DNA from: Bufo bufo
Lineage: Eukaryota > Chordata > Amphibia > Anura > Bufonidae
NCBI RefSeq assembly: GCF_905171765.1
Contig: NC_053391.1
Coordinates: 147,682,917 to 147,746,916, forward strand
Direction of reading: 5' to 3'
Length of the DNA stretch: 64,000 nt
A program made the position numbers and the translations under genes. Every line of letters starts with the position of its first letter. The stretch's first letter is position 1. Under the pieces are notes generated by a model. It saw only the letters and a list, made by a program, of their open reading frames with translations, ran no database searches and was not told the origin of the DNA. Below are positions 43,398 through 56,052 of this stretch, in pieces.

Positions 43398-45526
43398 CAG
43401 AGGTGCGCGGGCCACATGCGGCCCCCGTCCTCCTGGACAGAAGCACAGCTGATCTTGTGGATCAGCTGTATTTCTGCCATGAGTGCCGCACACATTACAC
43501 CTCCTGCTCTGGCACTGTAGCAGGAGCAGGACGGGTCCCAGGCTGCCGAGGAGAAGGCAGAAGCAGTTTATCAGCTCTTCTGCCTTCTCAGGTGAGCGGC
43601 GCGCTATGCATGGTGGACCCGTCTTGGGGACAGAGGAGTGCAGAGCTGCAGGGTCAGGAGACCCTGCTCAGCTCTGCCTTGTACAAAGCCCCACAGCATG
43701 CTTGTTTCCCTTGTAACTGGGGCTCCTCTCAAACCTCTCAAAGGATTTTTTTATGTGGAAAAAATATATTAAATAAAAAGTTAAATTATTTTCAAAAAAT
43801 GAAAACAAAAATAATAATAAAACACAAATAAAAAAAAAAACAAGAAATAAAATGATATGGCAAAAAAATAGAAAATTATAAAAATAAAAAAAATACAAAT
43901 AAAAGAAAAAGGAATAATTGCAAAATATAAGAGTGCTCACTGTCGCCCAACAGGCTTTTTATGATCTTTTGGGACACAATATATGGCGAAAATAAATAAT
44001 AAAAAAAATAAAAAAAATTGAAAATTTATAAACAATGTTTTAAAATGATAAAATAAAAAAAAAAGTGCAAAATAATAGTGTTCATTGTCAAAAATATATT
44101 TAAAAATTAAGTAATAAACCAATTATAAAAAAAATTAATACAATAAAATACAGATGAAAAAGTGAAAAATTAACAGAAAACGTCAGTGTCCTCCAAAGGT
44201 CTTTTTATGACCTTCAAGGGTATATTTTGTAGCAGAAATATTAAAAAGAATAAAAAATACATAAAAGAAAAAACGCACACACCATCCAAAACAGTCACGT
44301 GAAACTATGCATATTGTATAACAAAATGACACAAAATAGGGAACTAATTCTAATAATAAAAAATTATTTTGGTGTCAGTTTGCATATTTAAAGAATAAGG
44401 AACTATTGTTGAAAGAAAAAATACTTTTTAAAAACATTTTGTACAGTTTTTCTGCCAAATAAAACAAAATTTTAAGGTCCTATGTGTCAAGTAAAAAAAA
44501 TTGTTGCAAAAATTATTTTGGTAGTCCCAACACATAAAACATTAAAAAGTTACAATTTGAACCACTACGTGCGCTAAATCACAGAAAGTGTCTGTTCAGG
44601 CCTGGTTATTAAAGTGTTAACCAATAAGCATTTTCCCCACTAGTAAGGGAAAGTGCTTACTGGTTTTTACATGGCACCTGTAACTGGGGGGCAGGAGTAG
44701 GTAATAACCAGTGAGCGCCGTCCTCTGCAGTGAAGGAAAGCACTCCTTTATGAATAGGAGGCAGGATGGAAGAAAATGTCACCAGTTTTCCAGGTTTTTC
44801 CTGTTAAAACTATTTTTAACAAGTTCCTGCAGCATTGCCCCTGTATCAGCAGATTCATACTTACCTGCTCCATGCCATCCTGGTCCTTTTCGCTGCATCC
44901 ATCTTCCAGTTCCTGCGCCTTTTACACCTGGCAGGGCATGGCCATGGTCACATACACTGCTCCAGTCAGTGACTGGCTTCAGTGGTGACACGCTGCTTGT
45001 GACTACATCACCGCTGAAGCCAATGATTGGCTTGAGAGATGCATGTGACCATGGCCATGCAATGCCAGGTGAAAACAGCGTGGGGACCAGAAGATGGGGG
45101 CAGTGTGGAGGACCGAAATGGGGGGGATCAGGTAAGTTTAGCTCTTCGGTTTCAGGGGCCATGCTGCAGGAACGTGTTAGAAATTCATTTTTACTGGAAA
45201 ATCCCTTTAAGCCCCTAATACACTGAAGATATTCAGGTCAATTACTGGGAACAAGTCTTCATAGAAACGCTCATTCATGATAACTGGCCGGTATAATTGT
45301 GCCGCCGATAAACAAAGAATCACTCGTTTGGCTGCTGATTCGCTTATTTTATCAGAATGACAGATATACGATAATCGTCAGCACATCTCTGTGTAATAAG
45401 AGATATGCTACCGATAATCAATAGAACCAAATGAGCGCCTATCAAAAATGTATTTTATTTGCGGTCCCTTGAAATACAGCGATGTGACAATTCGGCCCTC
45501 AGACCAAAAAAAGTTGTGCACCCCTG
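43398..45526. mobile_element. 2.1-kb hAT-like non-autonomous element
   Basis: Ends CAGAGGTGCGCGGGCC and, at the right, GTGCACCCCTG, flanked by GCCTAGAA (43390-43397) and GCCTGGAA (45527-45534), an 8-bp duplication with one mismatch. The interior is A/T-rich from 43750 to 44600 and has a foldback at about 44775-45210 (CAGTTCCTGC..GCCATGG arms). No transposase was recognised. The open frames at 43307-43831 and 44711-45226 fall in repeats. Confidence 0.75.
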
Positions 45527-45534
45527 GCCTGGAA

Positions 45535-46521
45535 GGTGCAAGGCTTTGGTGCTATGCCACTGGTGCTAGGACTTCGGCATCTTGTTAGTCTTCACGGGCG
45601 ACTCATAACTTCTACTGAGCCATACCTAGTTATACTCACAGCTGAGTGATGGACATAGTTATAGAAAATGCAGAAGGGCTCCAGCATTCAAATTTAAGCT
45701 AGTGCCCATGGTCATAGTTATATCCAGCTCAGGAAGTCCTCCATGAGCTAGAAATCCTGGACTGAATACAGTTCTATTTTTTTGCGGTGCGGAGGCCTGA
45801 ACAGAAACACTAAGGAAGCACTCTGTGATTGCGGACCCATTTAAGTGAATGGGTCCGCATTTGTGATGCGGAGTGCACACAGGCCGGTGCCCGTGTATTG
45901 CGGGCCACAATACGGCCACGGGCACACAACGTTTGTGTGCAACAGGCCTAAAGAAAACTTTCTCTACTGACAGCATACTATGATCTTTAACCCCTTATTG
46001 ACAGGCATATTTTGGGCATTATTAGTGATTTGAGGGAGCTCACCATACTTTTTTGTACTTTATTTGGTTTGCAGAGAGCTGTTGCATTGCATTTTTTACT
46101 TTGTGTTTTCAGCCACAGCAACGTGCACCTGAGCATTGGGATGTGCTGACTGACCCTCTTTTTATTTTCTTTGCCATTTTTATATACATTTTTTATTTTT
46201 TATGCGTGAGCTCCGCAAAATGTATACCTGGGTCAATAACTGATGCTTATTTTTGTGATATGTATGGTGAGTAAATAAAGTGCGGATGATTTGTTGAGAG
46301 CCAGTCCTATTAGTATATTTTGGGGATTAGTGACTAAGCAATACCCCCTTTTTAATGCGTTGTCACATTGCAAGAGGCCGTGTCTGAGCCATGCACAGAA
46401 GATGGACCTGAGGCCTTCACTAGACCTGTAGCTGCCTTGTAAAAGCATTGACACCCAGTCATCATATTCAAGCGGTTGGTGATGGGTGACAGAGGAAAAC
46501 CTCCTTCCTCTGAAACTGACC
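45535..46521. other. Intron 3 sequence, repeat fragments only
   Basis: Contains a MITE-like foldback around GCGGACCCATTTAAGTGAATGG (imperfect, about 45830-45860) and otherwise unrecognised sequence. No gene. Confidence 0.55.
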
Positions 46522-46529
46522 ACTTAGAT

Positions 46530-46676
46530 CAGGCATCCTCAAACTGCGGCCCTCCAGCTGTTGTAAAACTACAACTCCCACAATGCCCTGCTGTAGGCTG
46601 ATACCTGTAGACTGTTCAGGCAAGCTGGGAGTTGTAGTTTTGCAACAGCTGGAGGGCTGCAGTTTGAGGATGCCTG
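46530..46676. mobile_element. 147-bp hAT-like MITE
   Basis: Perfect 8-bp duplication ACTTAGAT (46522-46529 and 46677-46684). Arms of about 60 bp run from CAGGCATCCTCAAACTGC to its complement, including AACTACAACTCCCA and its complement. Confidence 0.92.
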
Positions 46677-46684
46677 ACTTAGAT

Positions 46685-47185
46685 GCTGAGGTTACTATTT
46701 ACTGTGGCATCTAAGGGGTTAAACTATTTGGATAAGGGGTTTCTCTGATCTTGTCATAGCATGAGACTGGCTGTCATTCACAGGAAACCTATGTGGGGAC
46801 AGCCCTGCTGTGCAGGAAAATTTAGGGCTCCATAGTGACCACTGTAAAAAAACAAACACAACAAAAAAGAAAACATATTTGTGGTCACTGAGGGGTTAAA
46901 TTGTTGAATAATTAAGAATTAATCGAGACTGAAACTCCACAGCTCTACATATTTGCGCATAAATTTTGCAGCATTTTTAAACCACACACTTCAGTTTTAA
47001 AAAGTGGGTGGAAATATGGGTTTGGTTAGCCTGTCGAAATAAAAAGTTGTCACAATGTCACCCCAGTATAGAGGTGGAATAGAAAGTGTAGCAACATCTC
47101 AAGATAGAAGTGATACTTTAAAAGATGCACCAAATTAATCACCCCTCATGCAACATTTGCTACAAATTACAGCAGCAAAAATCAC
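46685..47185. other. Unassigned intron 3 sequence
   Basis: About 500 bp with no recognised gene or complete repeat. Confidence 0.5.
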
Positions 47186-49022
47186 TTAAAGGAAATCTGT
47201 CACCAGGGTAATCGCTATTGAAGTAAAGACATAGCACTTAGTAATGGCACTTAGTACCACCCAACCCTCCTACATCACAGTCAAGCCATAACTCTGCCCT
47301 CCTTTTCCCTGCTCCCAGCATGAGGGTGTGCCTGGGCTCCTTCCTGCAAGAGTGACGCCCCTCTGGGCACCTTACTGGCTCATTTGCATACCAAATAAAC
47401 TGGATTTCTCGCCCATATTCATTGGGGGACACAGAAACCTTGGGTATAGCTATGTCCTCTAGGAGGTGTTGACACTAGATAAAGCTGTTAGCTCCTCCCC
47501 TGGCAGCTATACCCCCTCCAGCCTGGAGAGAGCGCTTCAGTTTTTTCTAGCCTCAATAGGAGGCAAGAACTCCCCTGCTCTGCAGGGATCTCCTGAAGAT
47601 TTTTTATTTTTTTTCCTTTTTTCAGATGGGAAAACAGTGGACTCCTCGCCTCCCTGTTCTCCCGGGGTTGAGTTGGGCCAGTGCCGGTCACCCGCACTGC
47701 TGCCTCCCCCACAGAAGACAAGGTGGACCAGGGCAGCCTCGCTCCCCTGCATCCCGCCAGCCAAGGGGTCACCCATCCAAGCCCCCCTTTTCCAGCGTCC
47801 TGCCACTACGGTGCCAGTAGCTGAAGGGGTGACCCTGCTGGACCAGAGGAAGGGTGAAGATGGCGGTTGGACAGAAGATGAGGTGAGTACACGGGACTAG
47901 GTGAGTATTAACCCCTTCCCCCTCCCTTCCTCTTGGCATGGTTCTCCCCTGGTGTTTCTCCCTCTCAGCATAGTTTTTTCCTGCCCTCAGGGTTAACTAG
48001 GGGCACACAGCAGGCACAAGCTGCCAGGGGCCGTTATGATCTCAAGACCCCTATAACAGTCCCTCTCACTCCCCCCTAGGCCGGTAGACGGCTAATGGGG
48101 GGTTAATATGGAGGCGGAATTGGGCGAGATGGCGCTGCGGGGTGACAGTGTATACATCAGCGGGACGGAGAGGAGCGCACGGCTCCCGCTCCCCAGCTCC
48201 ATATTCCGACCCTGTCGGCAGCGGGCGCCAAGGCGCAGCTCCGACAGAGTTAATGAGGGTAAAACAATCGCGGACGCCTCGTGCGCCGCATACTTCATCC
48301 ACCCTCCGGGTAGTGACGGACCACTGCAGGATCTTACCTCATGGGGGACTCACCTAATTAGCGGGGGAATCCTGCTGCATCCCCCCGTAGCACCGGCAGT
48401 GTCTGTTCCCTCCCGGGGGCGCCCCCCCCCCCTTTTTATTTTTTTGGGGGGGCACTCTAGGTGTTGGTGCTTCTCCCCCGGGCTGTCCGGCAGTGCTCCT
48501 GGCGGTCATGTGTTAACTGGGCCCCCGGTTTTGCGGCCGCAACTGTTCCTTGGGGGGAAGGGGGGGGCTGGCGTGAAATTCTCCCGCCTAGCTGTTCCCC
48601 TCCCCCAGAGCCAGCTGAGCACCGCCCCTGCTCTCTTTTTAACCCTTCCTGGCCAGCCATTTCATTCGGCCGGCCCTGGGTCTTCACGAATTGAAACAGT
48701 GCAGTTACTTAATCGGCCGTGCACCGCATGGTGTTCAGACCTGCTCCTTTCTCTGCCCGACCTGCTCCGGTAGGGCCGGCGCCTATCTGGAGTTCTTCCC
48801 CTGGGTACACTACATGAGTGGAGGATTTAACCCCTTCCTGCCTCTTGTCATTGAGGCCGTCTTCCTAGTTTTAAATAATAATAATAAAGGAAATGTGCGT
48901 CCATACGGGTCCCCCTCAGCCGCAGGGCCACCCGGTCTGTGTGGTCCCACACTGGGCCCGTGCCCTATCTCGGGTAAAGGGGGACCTCGCATAGTTCCCA
49001 ATTGCTCTCCGGGGCAGTTCTG

Positions 49023-49615
49023 GTTGATGATTCTCCACCTGCGCAATCCAGTGACTGACCACTGCAGGATCCCAATCCATCCTCCGGGGCCGTTTGGTTG
49101 ATGATTCTCCACCTGCGCAATCCAGTGACGGACCACTGCAGGATCCCAATCCGTCCTCCGGGGCCGTTTGGTTGATGATTCTCCACCTGTTCAATACAGC
49201 GGAGAACCTCTGGAATTCCCAATCCACCCTCCGGGGTCGTTTGGTTGATAATTCTCCACCTTCGTAAATCACGTGGAGGACAGCTGAAGTATTCCAAACC
49301 CACCCTCCGGGTCGTTTGGTTGATAGTTCTCCACCTGCACAATTCATTGAAGGATCTCCGCAGGTTCCCAATCCGTCCTCCGGGGCCATTTGGTTGATAA
49401 TTCTCCACCGGCGTATTCAATAAGGGACCTCTGACATTCCCAGTCCACCCTCCTGGGTCGTTTGGTTGATAATTCCCCACCTGCGCAATTCCAGTGGGAG
49501 ACATCTGGAACTTCCCAATCCACCCTCCCGGGTCGTTCGGTTGATGATTCTCAGCCGGCGCAATTTTATACAGGACCTCTGTTCCCATTCCACTCCCTGG
49601 GGAGTTTGGTTGCTA
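49023..49615. repeat. ~74-bp tandem repeat inside DIRS copy 1
   Basis: Eight degenerate units, each starting TTGATGATTCTCCACCTGCG or close to it and ending CCTCCGGGGCCGTTTGG; the first two start at 49024 and 49098. The minus-strand frames 48916-49389 and 48965-49588 simply translate the units. Confidence 0.9.
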
Positions 49616-49872
49616 AGCCTCCAGTCTGCATCTGCCAGGGGCGAGTTTCTGAGGGGCAGACCTGCGCGCTAGCGGACCACAGCAGGTCATCTTCTCGAAT
49701 ATCTCCACACCCCCTCCCTTCCTCCCCGGGTCACGCTCTGATGCACCCTCTCTCACAGGAGCTGGTCCGCCCGAGGGAGGGGAGGGGAGGAGAAGAATCA
49801 CTGATTCAGACCCTGGCATGAATCCGAAGCAATCTCCTAAGATTGCGTCTACGGTGGCCAGCAGCACTTGTA

Positions 49873-50240
49873 GGCATTACCCCCTTCTTAGGCGGAGTAA
49901 TTGCACTAGTTTGGGATACAGTACTGACCTTATACATTGTTCCCTGTCATAGGTGGACTAAGTGAAGTAACACTGATTTCAGTGCCGGACGTATACATTC
50001 CCCCTTCTGTAGGTGGCGGAATTGTTTCTCCACTGGGTTTAGTACCTGCTGTATTTCATTAGCTCCTTCCACAGGTGGCGGGATGACATTATCACTGGTT
50101 ACAACGTGTGCTGTGTGCATTACCCCCTTATTTAGGTGCTAATTGCACTCTCACAGGGTACAGGACTTGCCATATGCACTAGTTCTCGCCGTTGCACCAC
50201 CATTGGATATGGTCCAACTGTCGTGCTATCCTCCCATAGG
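49873..50240. repeat. Degenerate ~62-70 bp tandem repeat inside DIRS copy 1
   Basis: Units marked by CATTCCCCCTTCT, TAGGTGG and a weak CACTGG motif recur about six times with many differences. Origin unclear. Confidence 0.55.
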
Positions 50241-51164
50241 CGGAGTGTTGCACATCACTGTGCTTCCTGCCTGCCTTACCCCCTTTCGCAAGTGATCCAT
50301 TAGCGGGGGAATAACTGAATATCTTCAGATACGGCAATTCAACAGTCGGTGCTCGTCGGTGCCCGGTACTCTTACTCTAGTGCTATATGAGGCCGCCAGT
50401 GGATACGGTGGCTATTCTCATTGTGTTCTTTGCTGGTTTTGGCCATGATTATAACTCCTCTGTCTTCTCAGGGGGTTTACTAGCATCACTTGTGTCCTAG
50501 ATACTCCCATCTCCATGGGTCTTCATTGTTCCAGTTGGTCATGATATTGTCCGCATCAGTAGTAGTGCGTACACCATTGCATATATATGTTGTGTACGTT
50601 CCAGCGAGTCAAGTGCTCACTGACTGTGTTCTCTATCCACCACTCCTCCTTCTCAGTCTACTTCAACTGGGGCATTATGGTACGTGGCTTCTACGGATAG
50701 TCTCAGGCCTCCCTCTGTTTTTTGCGCTGACGGGTCGAGCGCTGGCTACTACTGTGGGAGCGGTATTGCGTACCACTGCATACTTGGGTTCTGTCTGTTC
50801 AGTTTTTCGTCAGTTGATGGACTCTTCTGCATCTGAAATCCTTGGCTACTTCTGTATAGCGCCAGTCTCAGATGGGATATGGGCTTGGACCTAGTCTATT
50901 CGTCCCCTGTCCCTTTCCTCCTTTGGATTATGATTCATAGACACCCTGCATGCCTTGGTAGTTCCTATGTTACTACCTATCTGCATCTGCACGGGGTATT
51001 CTTTTGGTGGCCTTCCATTCCAGGCACGCTCCGGTTCCGACTGGTGGGCTGTGGCGCCCTCCACATCCCTCCTCCTATGGGGACTCCTTCCATTGGTCTG
51101 GGTGTACTAACGGTATCCACACGAAAGCTCCCCACCTTTTCTCCCGAACAGGAGATCTGAAAAC

Positions 51165-52145
51165 ATACGACATGGATGCCCTGACATCTCCTTGGCGGGA
51201 GTTCTCCCTCCTTACATGTTTCTTCTCTCCTACCCAGGGTTCTACGGAGGATCAGATGGAGGGAATTCCGACAAATTCTAGTCGCTCCTGATTGGCCCCG
51301 TCATGCGGGTACGCTGATCTCGTTCTCCTTCTGGAGATGTCCCTTGTCACTGACACTTAGGGACGACCTTCTTTTAGGTTCCGGTCTTACATTGGCAGTT
51401 AGGGTCTTGGTTGATGGCGTGGCTTCCCCTGGTGCCCATGGTAACCTTCCTTCAGGGAGTGGCACATATGAATCCTCCGTACCGTCCTTTACCGCCTTGG
51501 GATCTGAATGTAGTTCTCTCAGCGTTCCAGTCTTCTCCCTTTGAGCCCTTGGGGAGATCTCTCCGGCTCCTGTCCTAGAAGGTAGTTTTTTCTTGTGGCT
51601 CTCACGTCCATCAGACGGGTGTTCGAGTTGGCGGCGCTCTCTTGCAGAGAAGCCTTCCTGGGTCTTCACAAGGATAAGGCGTTTCTCCAGCCCATTCCTT
51701 TTTTCTCCCGAAGGTGGTCTCTGTCTTTCACATCAATGTAGAAATTGTCCTTCCTTCACTGTCCCTCTGCTTCACTCCCTAGGGCAGGGAGTTATGTCAT
51801 TATTGGCAGCCTCCAGTCCCTTCTGGTGTACGGAACACCTTTTTTGTCATCCGGAGGTTCCACGAAAAGGAATGGCGGCCTCCGAGGTGGCAATTGCACG
51901 ATGGATTCCGTCTGCAAATGCTGTACCTTTCCGCACCGGTGCGGGGTTCCGCCCTTAGGTGTCACGGCTCGCTTCATTGAGTGGTGGACGCTTCTTGGGC
52001 TCTGAGGCATCGCGCCTCGGCTGTGCATTTGTGTAACGCGGCTACCGGTCCTCCTTACACACATTCACAAAGATTTTCCAGGTGCATTCTTATGCATCGG
52101 CAGCTGCTGCTTAGCCCGCAAGGTCTTGCAGGCGGCAGTTTCTTA
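51165..52145 (+). pseudogene. DIRS RT tail and tyrosine recombinase remnant
   Basis: Segments in several plus frames align with the intact DIRS copy. At 51165-51215, YDMDALTSPWREFS corresponds to GADALVRPWRGFA. At about 51280, APDWPRHAG corresponds to APDWPRRSW. At 51480-51660 there are recombinase stretches (LPPWDLN, the arginine region). At 52000-52145 lies its end (ASAVHLCNAATG and the AGGSF tail). Frameshifts and stops break it. Confidence 0.75.
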
Positions 52146-52835
52146 GCTACCAGCAGGGATGCTTGCTTCCATGGGTCTGGTTTTTCCCTCCAATGGACTG
52201 CTCTTGAACGTCCCACGGTTTCTGTGTCCCCCAATGAATATGGGCGAGAAAAGGAGATTTTTGTATAACTTACCAGTAAAATCTCTTTCTCGCTCTTCAT
52301 TGGGGGACACAGCACCCACCCAGTATTGTCGTTCGGCCACAGTGTGGCAGTTGCTGGTTAGAACCCTGTTGGTGGTCCATGTTTTTTCGTTGGTTTACTT
52401 TGCTTCTCCTACTGCTTCTCACAAACTGAAGCTCTCTCTCCAGGCTGGAGGGGGTAAAGCTGCCAGGGGAGGAGCTAACAGCTTTATCTAGTGTCAACAC
52501 CTCCTAGAGGACATAGCTATACCACGGTTCCTGTGTCCCCCAATGAAGAGCGAGAAAGAGATTTTACTGGTAAGTTATACAAAAATCTCCTTTTTCAGAA
52601 GATAAAAAACATCTATTGCTGGAACGAAGGCACATCTGGAAATAAGGTACTAAGTGCTATTAGGCCATGGCTTTACTTCAATAGCGATTTATCCCGGTGA
52701 CAGATTTCCTTTAAAAATTCCCTTCGTGATAAATCTCCAATGTGTGATTAAAAATGCTGTACAATTATAACGAGTGACGTCCTATTCAACATCCTTAATG
52801 CAACTCTTTCTTGGCTGTTCTGCTCTGATTTGCAG

Positions 52836-52910
52836 ATGGGGCAGGTTATGTGGAAGATGGAAGAGAAATTTTTGATGATGACCTTGATGAAGATGTACAT
52901 CTTGACAAAG
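52836..52910 (+). CDS. POLA1: POLA1 exon 4
   Basis: 75 bp after a CTCTGATTTGCAG acceptor. The codon split from exon 3 (G|AT) gives Asp, then GAGYVEDGREIFDDDLDEDV and HLDK, ending one base into a codon before GTACAT. GYVEDGREIFDDDL is a hallmark of POLA1 (mammals: GIGYVEDGREIFDDDLEDD, from memory). The donor is weaker than the others (no +5 G). It lies just after a DIRS-interrupted MITE and 460 bp before another. Later exons are outside the window. Confidence 0.95.
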
Positions 52911-53365
52911 GTACATGATACTTTTGTGCTTGTTTAACGCCTTTGTTTCACCAAACCCTTCAAATCCCTAAATGTCCACCACTAAATTTCACCTTTTTAA
53001 AATTACTGTTTATACTATATTTAACTTTTTTTTTATTTTTTACCAACACAGATGGTTTTTTTTATAAGGCAGCAAAATATGATAGTTTGTTTACAACCTT
53101 TTTTTTTTTTTTCCCAGTTTTTACTTTTGCACATTAAGGACTCCAGTGTGGAAATCACGCTCTGTGTGTGAGCATGATCCTCCGTTCTGGACACTGATTT
53201 ATAATCCTATGTCTCTCTGCATGACCTTATTTCTTCTGGATTATACTGACATAAATCTGTCACTATGATTCTGTAGCACAAAAGTTATGCAGAGGCACAG
53301 GGCATTATAAATCATAATGCCGGCGCTCCTGCAGGGCAAGCTGGGTCCAGAACGGAGGATCACTC
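52911..53365 (+). other. POLA1: POLA1 intron 4, start
   Basis: T-rich sequence with no recognised element. The intron continues to the right edge of the window at least, because no exon 5 was recognised. Confidence 0.6.
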
Positions 53366-54610
53366 TAAGGGTCCATTCATAGGTCCGTATGTGTTTTGCG
53401 GACGGTCCGCACATCGCCGGCAGTCTCGTAGAAAACGCCTTTTCTCGCCCATATTCCTTGGGGGACACAGGAAACCATGGGTATAGCTCTGCTCCCTAGG
53501 AGGCGTGACACTAAGTGAAAGCTGTAAGCCCCTCCTCCATCAGCTATACCCTTCAGCCTGGAGAGAGAGACTACCAGTTTTTGCTTAGTGTCCAAGGAGG
53601 CAAGACACTCCCTGCTTAGGCAGGGTTGTTTTCCTATAATTTTTTATTTTTGCGTTATTTGTTGTTTTTAATTCGGTTTTTTTCTACTTACAGGGACAAC
53701 AGAGGCGCACTAGACCCCTCTGTTTCCTCCCGGGGTTGAGTCGCGCCAGTGCCGGTAATACCGCACTGCCGCCTCCCCCACAGAAGACAAGGTGGACCAG
53801 GGCAGCCTCGCTCCCCTGCGTCCCGCCAGCTCAAGGGTCGCCCGCACGCCAAGTCCCTCCCCCGGCTTCCTGCCACTGCGGTGCCAGTGGCTGAAGGGGC
53901 GACCCTGCTGGATGGATTGAGGGCGAAGACAGCGTATGGTGAGAGTGGCTGCTCCAGCCTCCCCTTCCCTCCCTCCCACCGCTGCTACATCTCTCCGTGC
54001 CATCTACCCCCCCCCCCCCTTCCCTCCCCTCCCCCATGGGCATATCGGGGCCGGCAACTTTACCGGCCATCATTTGGGGGGGACTTCGTTCTGGTGTTAC
54101 AGACCCAGGACAAGCTGGTTCTTAGGGGGGTGACTACCATCTTCAACGGCAGGGCAGTCAGGGGGACGGCTGTATGAGGAGTCGTCACATTCAGGCGGGG
54201 GCCGCTTACTTGGCGCGAACGGCACCTTTTCATGGCCGGCACTTCATCTACCTAGGGGGTTAAATCATTTTGCCGCGCGCGCGTGCGGCTCTGCTTCTCC
54301 TTCAGCGCGGCAAGGGGGGGGGCGGAGCTTTCTACATGCGCTCCGCTACTTCCTGGTTCGTCGGGCTCCACATCTCAGGTGCTGCGTGGAGCTCTCTCTC
54401 TGCCGTCCGATCCTGAAGCTATTCACCTCTGTGCCTGCCGCCTCTCCTCCACAGCCTCCCTTCAGTCTGCTGCCCTTGCTGTCTGCCGCTTGCATCATCT
54501 GGGTCTGGTAGGACTGTTAACCCCATCCGTGCCACCAGTACTGTTACTTGGGTGTGATCCCCGTTTTTTCACCTGGGGTCTCCCACTTTAAGTGCAACTT
54601 TTTTTCCACC

Positions 54611-56052
54611 ATGTCAGACCCTTCTGCAGCTGCCAAGCCTTGGTACCATGCCTGTACCGCTTGTAGGGAAGCCTTTCCCCGGGGGCAGTCTGATCCGCAC
54701 TGTCCTGCATGCCGAGCTCCACCGCAGCCTCAGTCGCCCGCTGTGTCGCTCCCTGCTTCCTCTGACCCGCCTGACTGGGCTAGATCCCTGTCCCAGGCCG
54801 TGGAAAGCCTCACTCAGGTCGTGGGCCGCCTACCCCGCAGGACGCCATTCTTACTGTCGCGCCCTCCGGGTCCATCGCTTCTGCCGCTGCGGCGGGTTCA
54901 CCCTCTCTTAGTGACCCTTCCCGAGCTAGGCACTCTCAGAAGCGTTTTAGAGTAGAGCGAGCCTCCTCCTCGGATGCCTCCCTCTCCCCGCCACGCGTGC
55001 GCACTCAGACGAGCCTCTCCTCTCCAAAGGATTCGCTCTCTGAAGGTGAATTGGCGGTTTCAGATTTGGAAATGGACTCGGCCCTGCCGTCCAAGCTAGC
55101 CTCAGCGATGGGTCAGCTCATCTCTGATATTCGTGACACCTTTAAGGTGCAAGATGACCCCCCTAGCTCTGACGCAGCTAGCGTCTCCTTTATCAGACCC
55201 AGGCAGGCCTCAAAAGTTTTTCCAATCCACTCTGATTTCTCCTCCGTGGTGTCTAAGGCTTGGGCTCGCCCGGACGCCCGTTTTGTCAACCCCAAGAAGC
55301 TGGACATTTGCTATCCTTTTCCGGCCGATGTCGTGGCCACCTGGTCGTCCCCACCCAAGGTGGACCCCCCTGTGGCCCGTTTGTCAAAGAACACGGCCAT
55401 CCCTGTTCCCGACGGGTCCTCTCTTCAGTCAGCGGAGGACCGTCGCATGGAGACCCTTTCCAAGGGCATTTTTGCTGCCTCCGGTTCTGCCCTCAGACCG
55501 GTTTTTGCCTCTGCTTGGGCAGGTAAAGCAATCTCTGCTTGGGGTGCGCAGCTGGAACAGGAGTTGGACTCGGACGTCCCCATCCAGGACCTACGTTCCT
55601 TGGCCCAGCTTATTATTCGGGCCGGGAATTTTGTTTGTGAGGCCTCCCTTGATGCGGGAGCCCTTATTGCACGCTCCTCCGCCCTGGCGGTTTCCGTCAG
55701 GAGGGAGCTCTGGCTGAAGGTTTGGAAAGCGGACGCTGCCTCCAAACGTTCCTTGGCGGGGCTACCGTTTGCGGGTTCCCGCCTTTTCGGGGTCCGCCTA
55801 GACGAACTTATTTCGGAGGCCACGGGTGGTAAAAGCACCCATCTTCCTCAACCCCAAGCCAGGGGCGCCCCCCGCGGACGCCCCGGTGCGTCTCGTTTTC
55901 GGTCCTCCCGCAGGAACTCTGGGGCTCCCCCCGCAGCTGCCGCTTCGGCCCCTCCCCAGGACAAGCGTAGGAAGCCGTTTTTTCGGGCGCAGCCCTCCTG
56001 GCGCAGGCCGCAGGCTGCCCGCACACCCGCAGCAAAGCAGTCCTCTGCCTGA
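54611..56052 (+). pseudogene. DIRS Gag-like protein, frameshifted
   Basis: Starts MSDPSAAAKPWYHACTACRE with two CxxC-type pairs (CTAC, CPAC), suggesting a zinc-binding N-terminus. The frame read from 54611 is lost between 54783 and 54840, and coding-like sequence resumes in the next frame (DAILTVAPSG onward) to the stop at 56052. The second part includes a conserved-looking helical region (DELISEATGG near its end) and an Arg/Pro-rich tail likely to bind nucleic acid. The frameshift means this copy would not make full Gag. Confidence 0.75.

Larger units (their letters stand above)
47404..52596 (+). mobile_element. Degenerate DIRS-type retrotransposon, copy 1
   Basis: Has the inverted termini of the DIRS copy at 53439: left 47404-47545, right 52425-52596, with an internal complementary region at about 52220-52305. 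A 5' leader related to that copy lies at 47630-47880. The Gag and RT body is not recognisable. Its place is taken by degenerate tandem repeats (49023-49615 and 49873-50240) and unassigned sequence (47900-49020, 50240-51160). Only the end of the RT frame and the recombinase remain, with frameshifts. Its right edge lies 240 bp upstream of POLA1 exon 4. Confidence 0.8.
47186..52714. mobile_element. T2-type TTAA MITE split by a DIRS insertion
   Basis: Left end TTAAAGGAAATCTGTCACC (47186) and right end GGTGACAGATTTCCTTTAA (to 52714) are exact complements. Complementarity continues on both sides (AATCGCTATTGAAGTAAAG against CTTTACTTCAATAGCGATT). The DIRS copy at 47404-52596 separates the halves. 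Confidence 0.85.
28009..52835 (+). other. POLA1: POLA1 intron 3, 24.8 kb, mostly transposons
   Basis: Inferred from the phase-compatible exons 3 and 4. It contains the 59-bp direct duplication, a (TA)n tract, two piggyBac elements, an hAT-like element, a small hAT MITE and a T2-type MITE with a DIRS element inside. No additional POLA1-like exon was recognised within it. Confidence 0.85.

Noticed and set aside
48108..48773. 221-residue frame in DIRS copy 1
   Set aside because: Pro/Ser-rich GC-rich leader region with no recognisable domain and no counterpart frame in DIRS copy 2.
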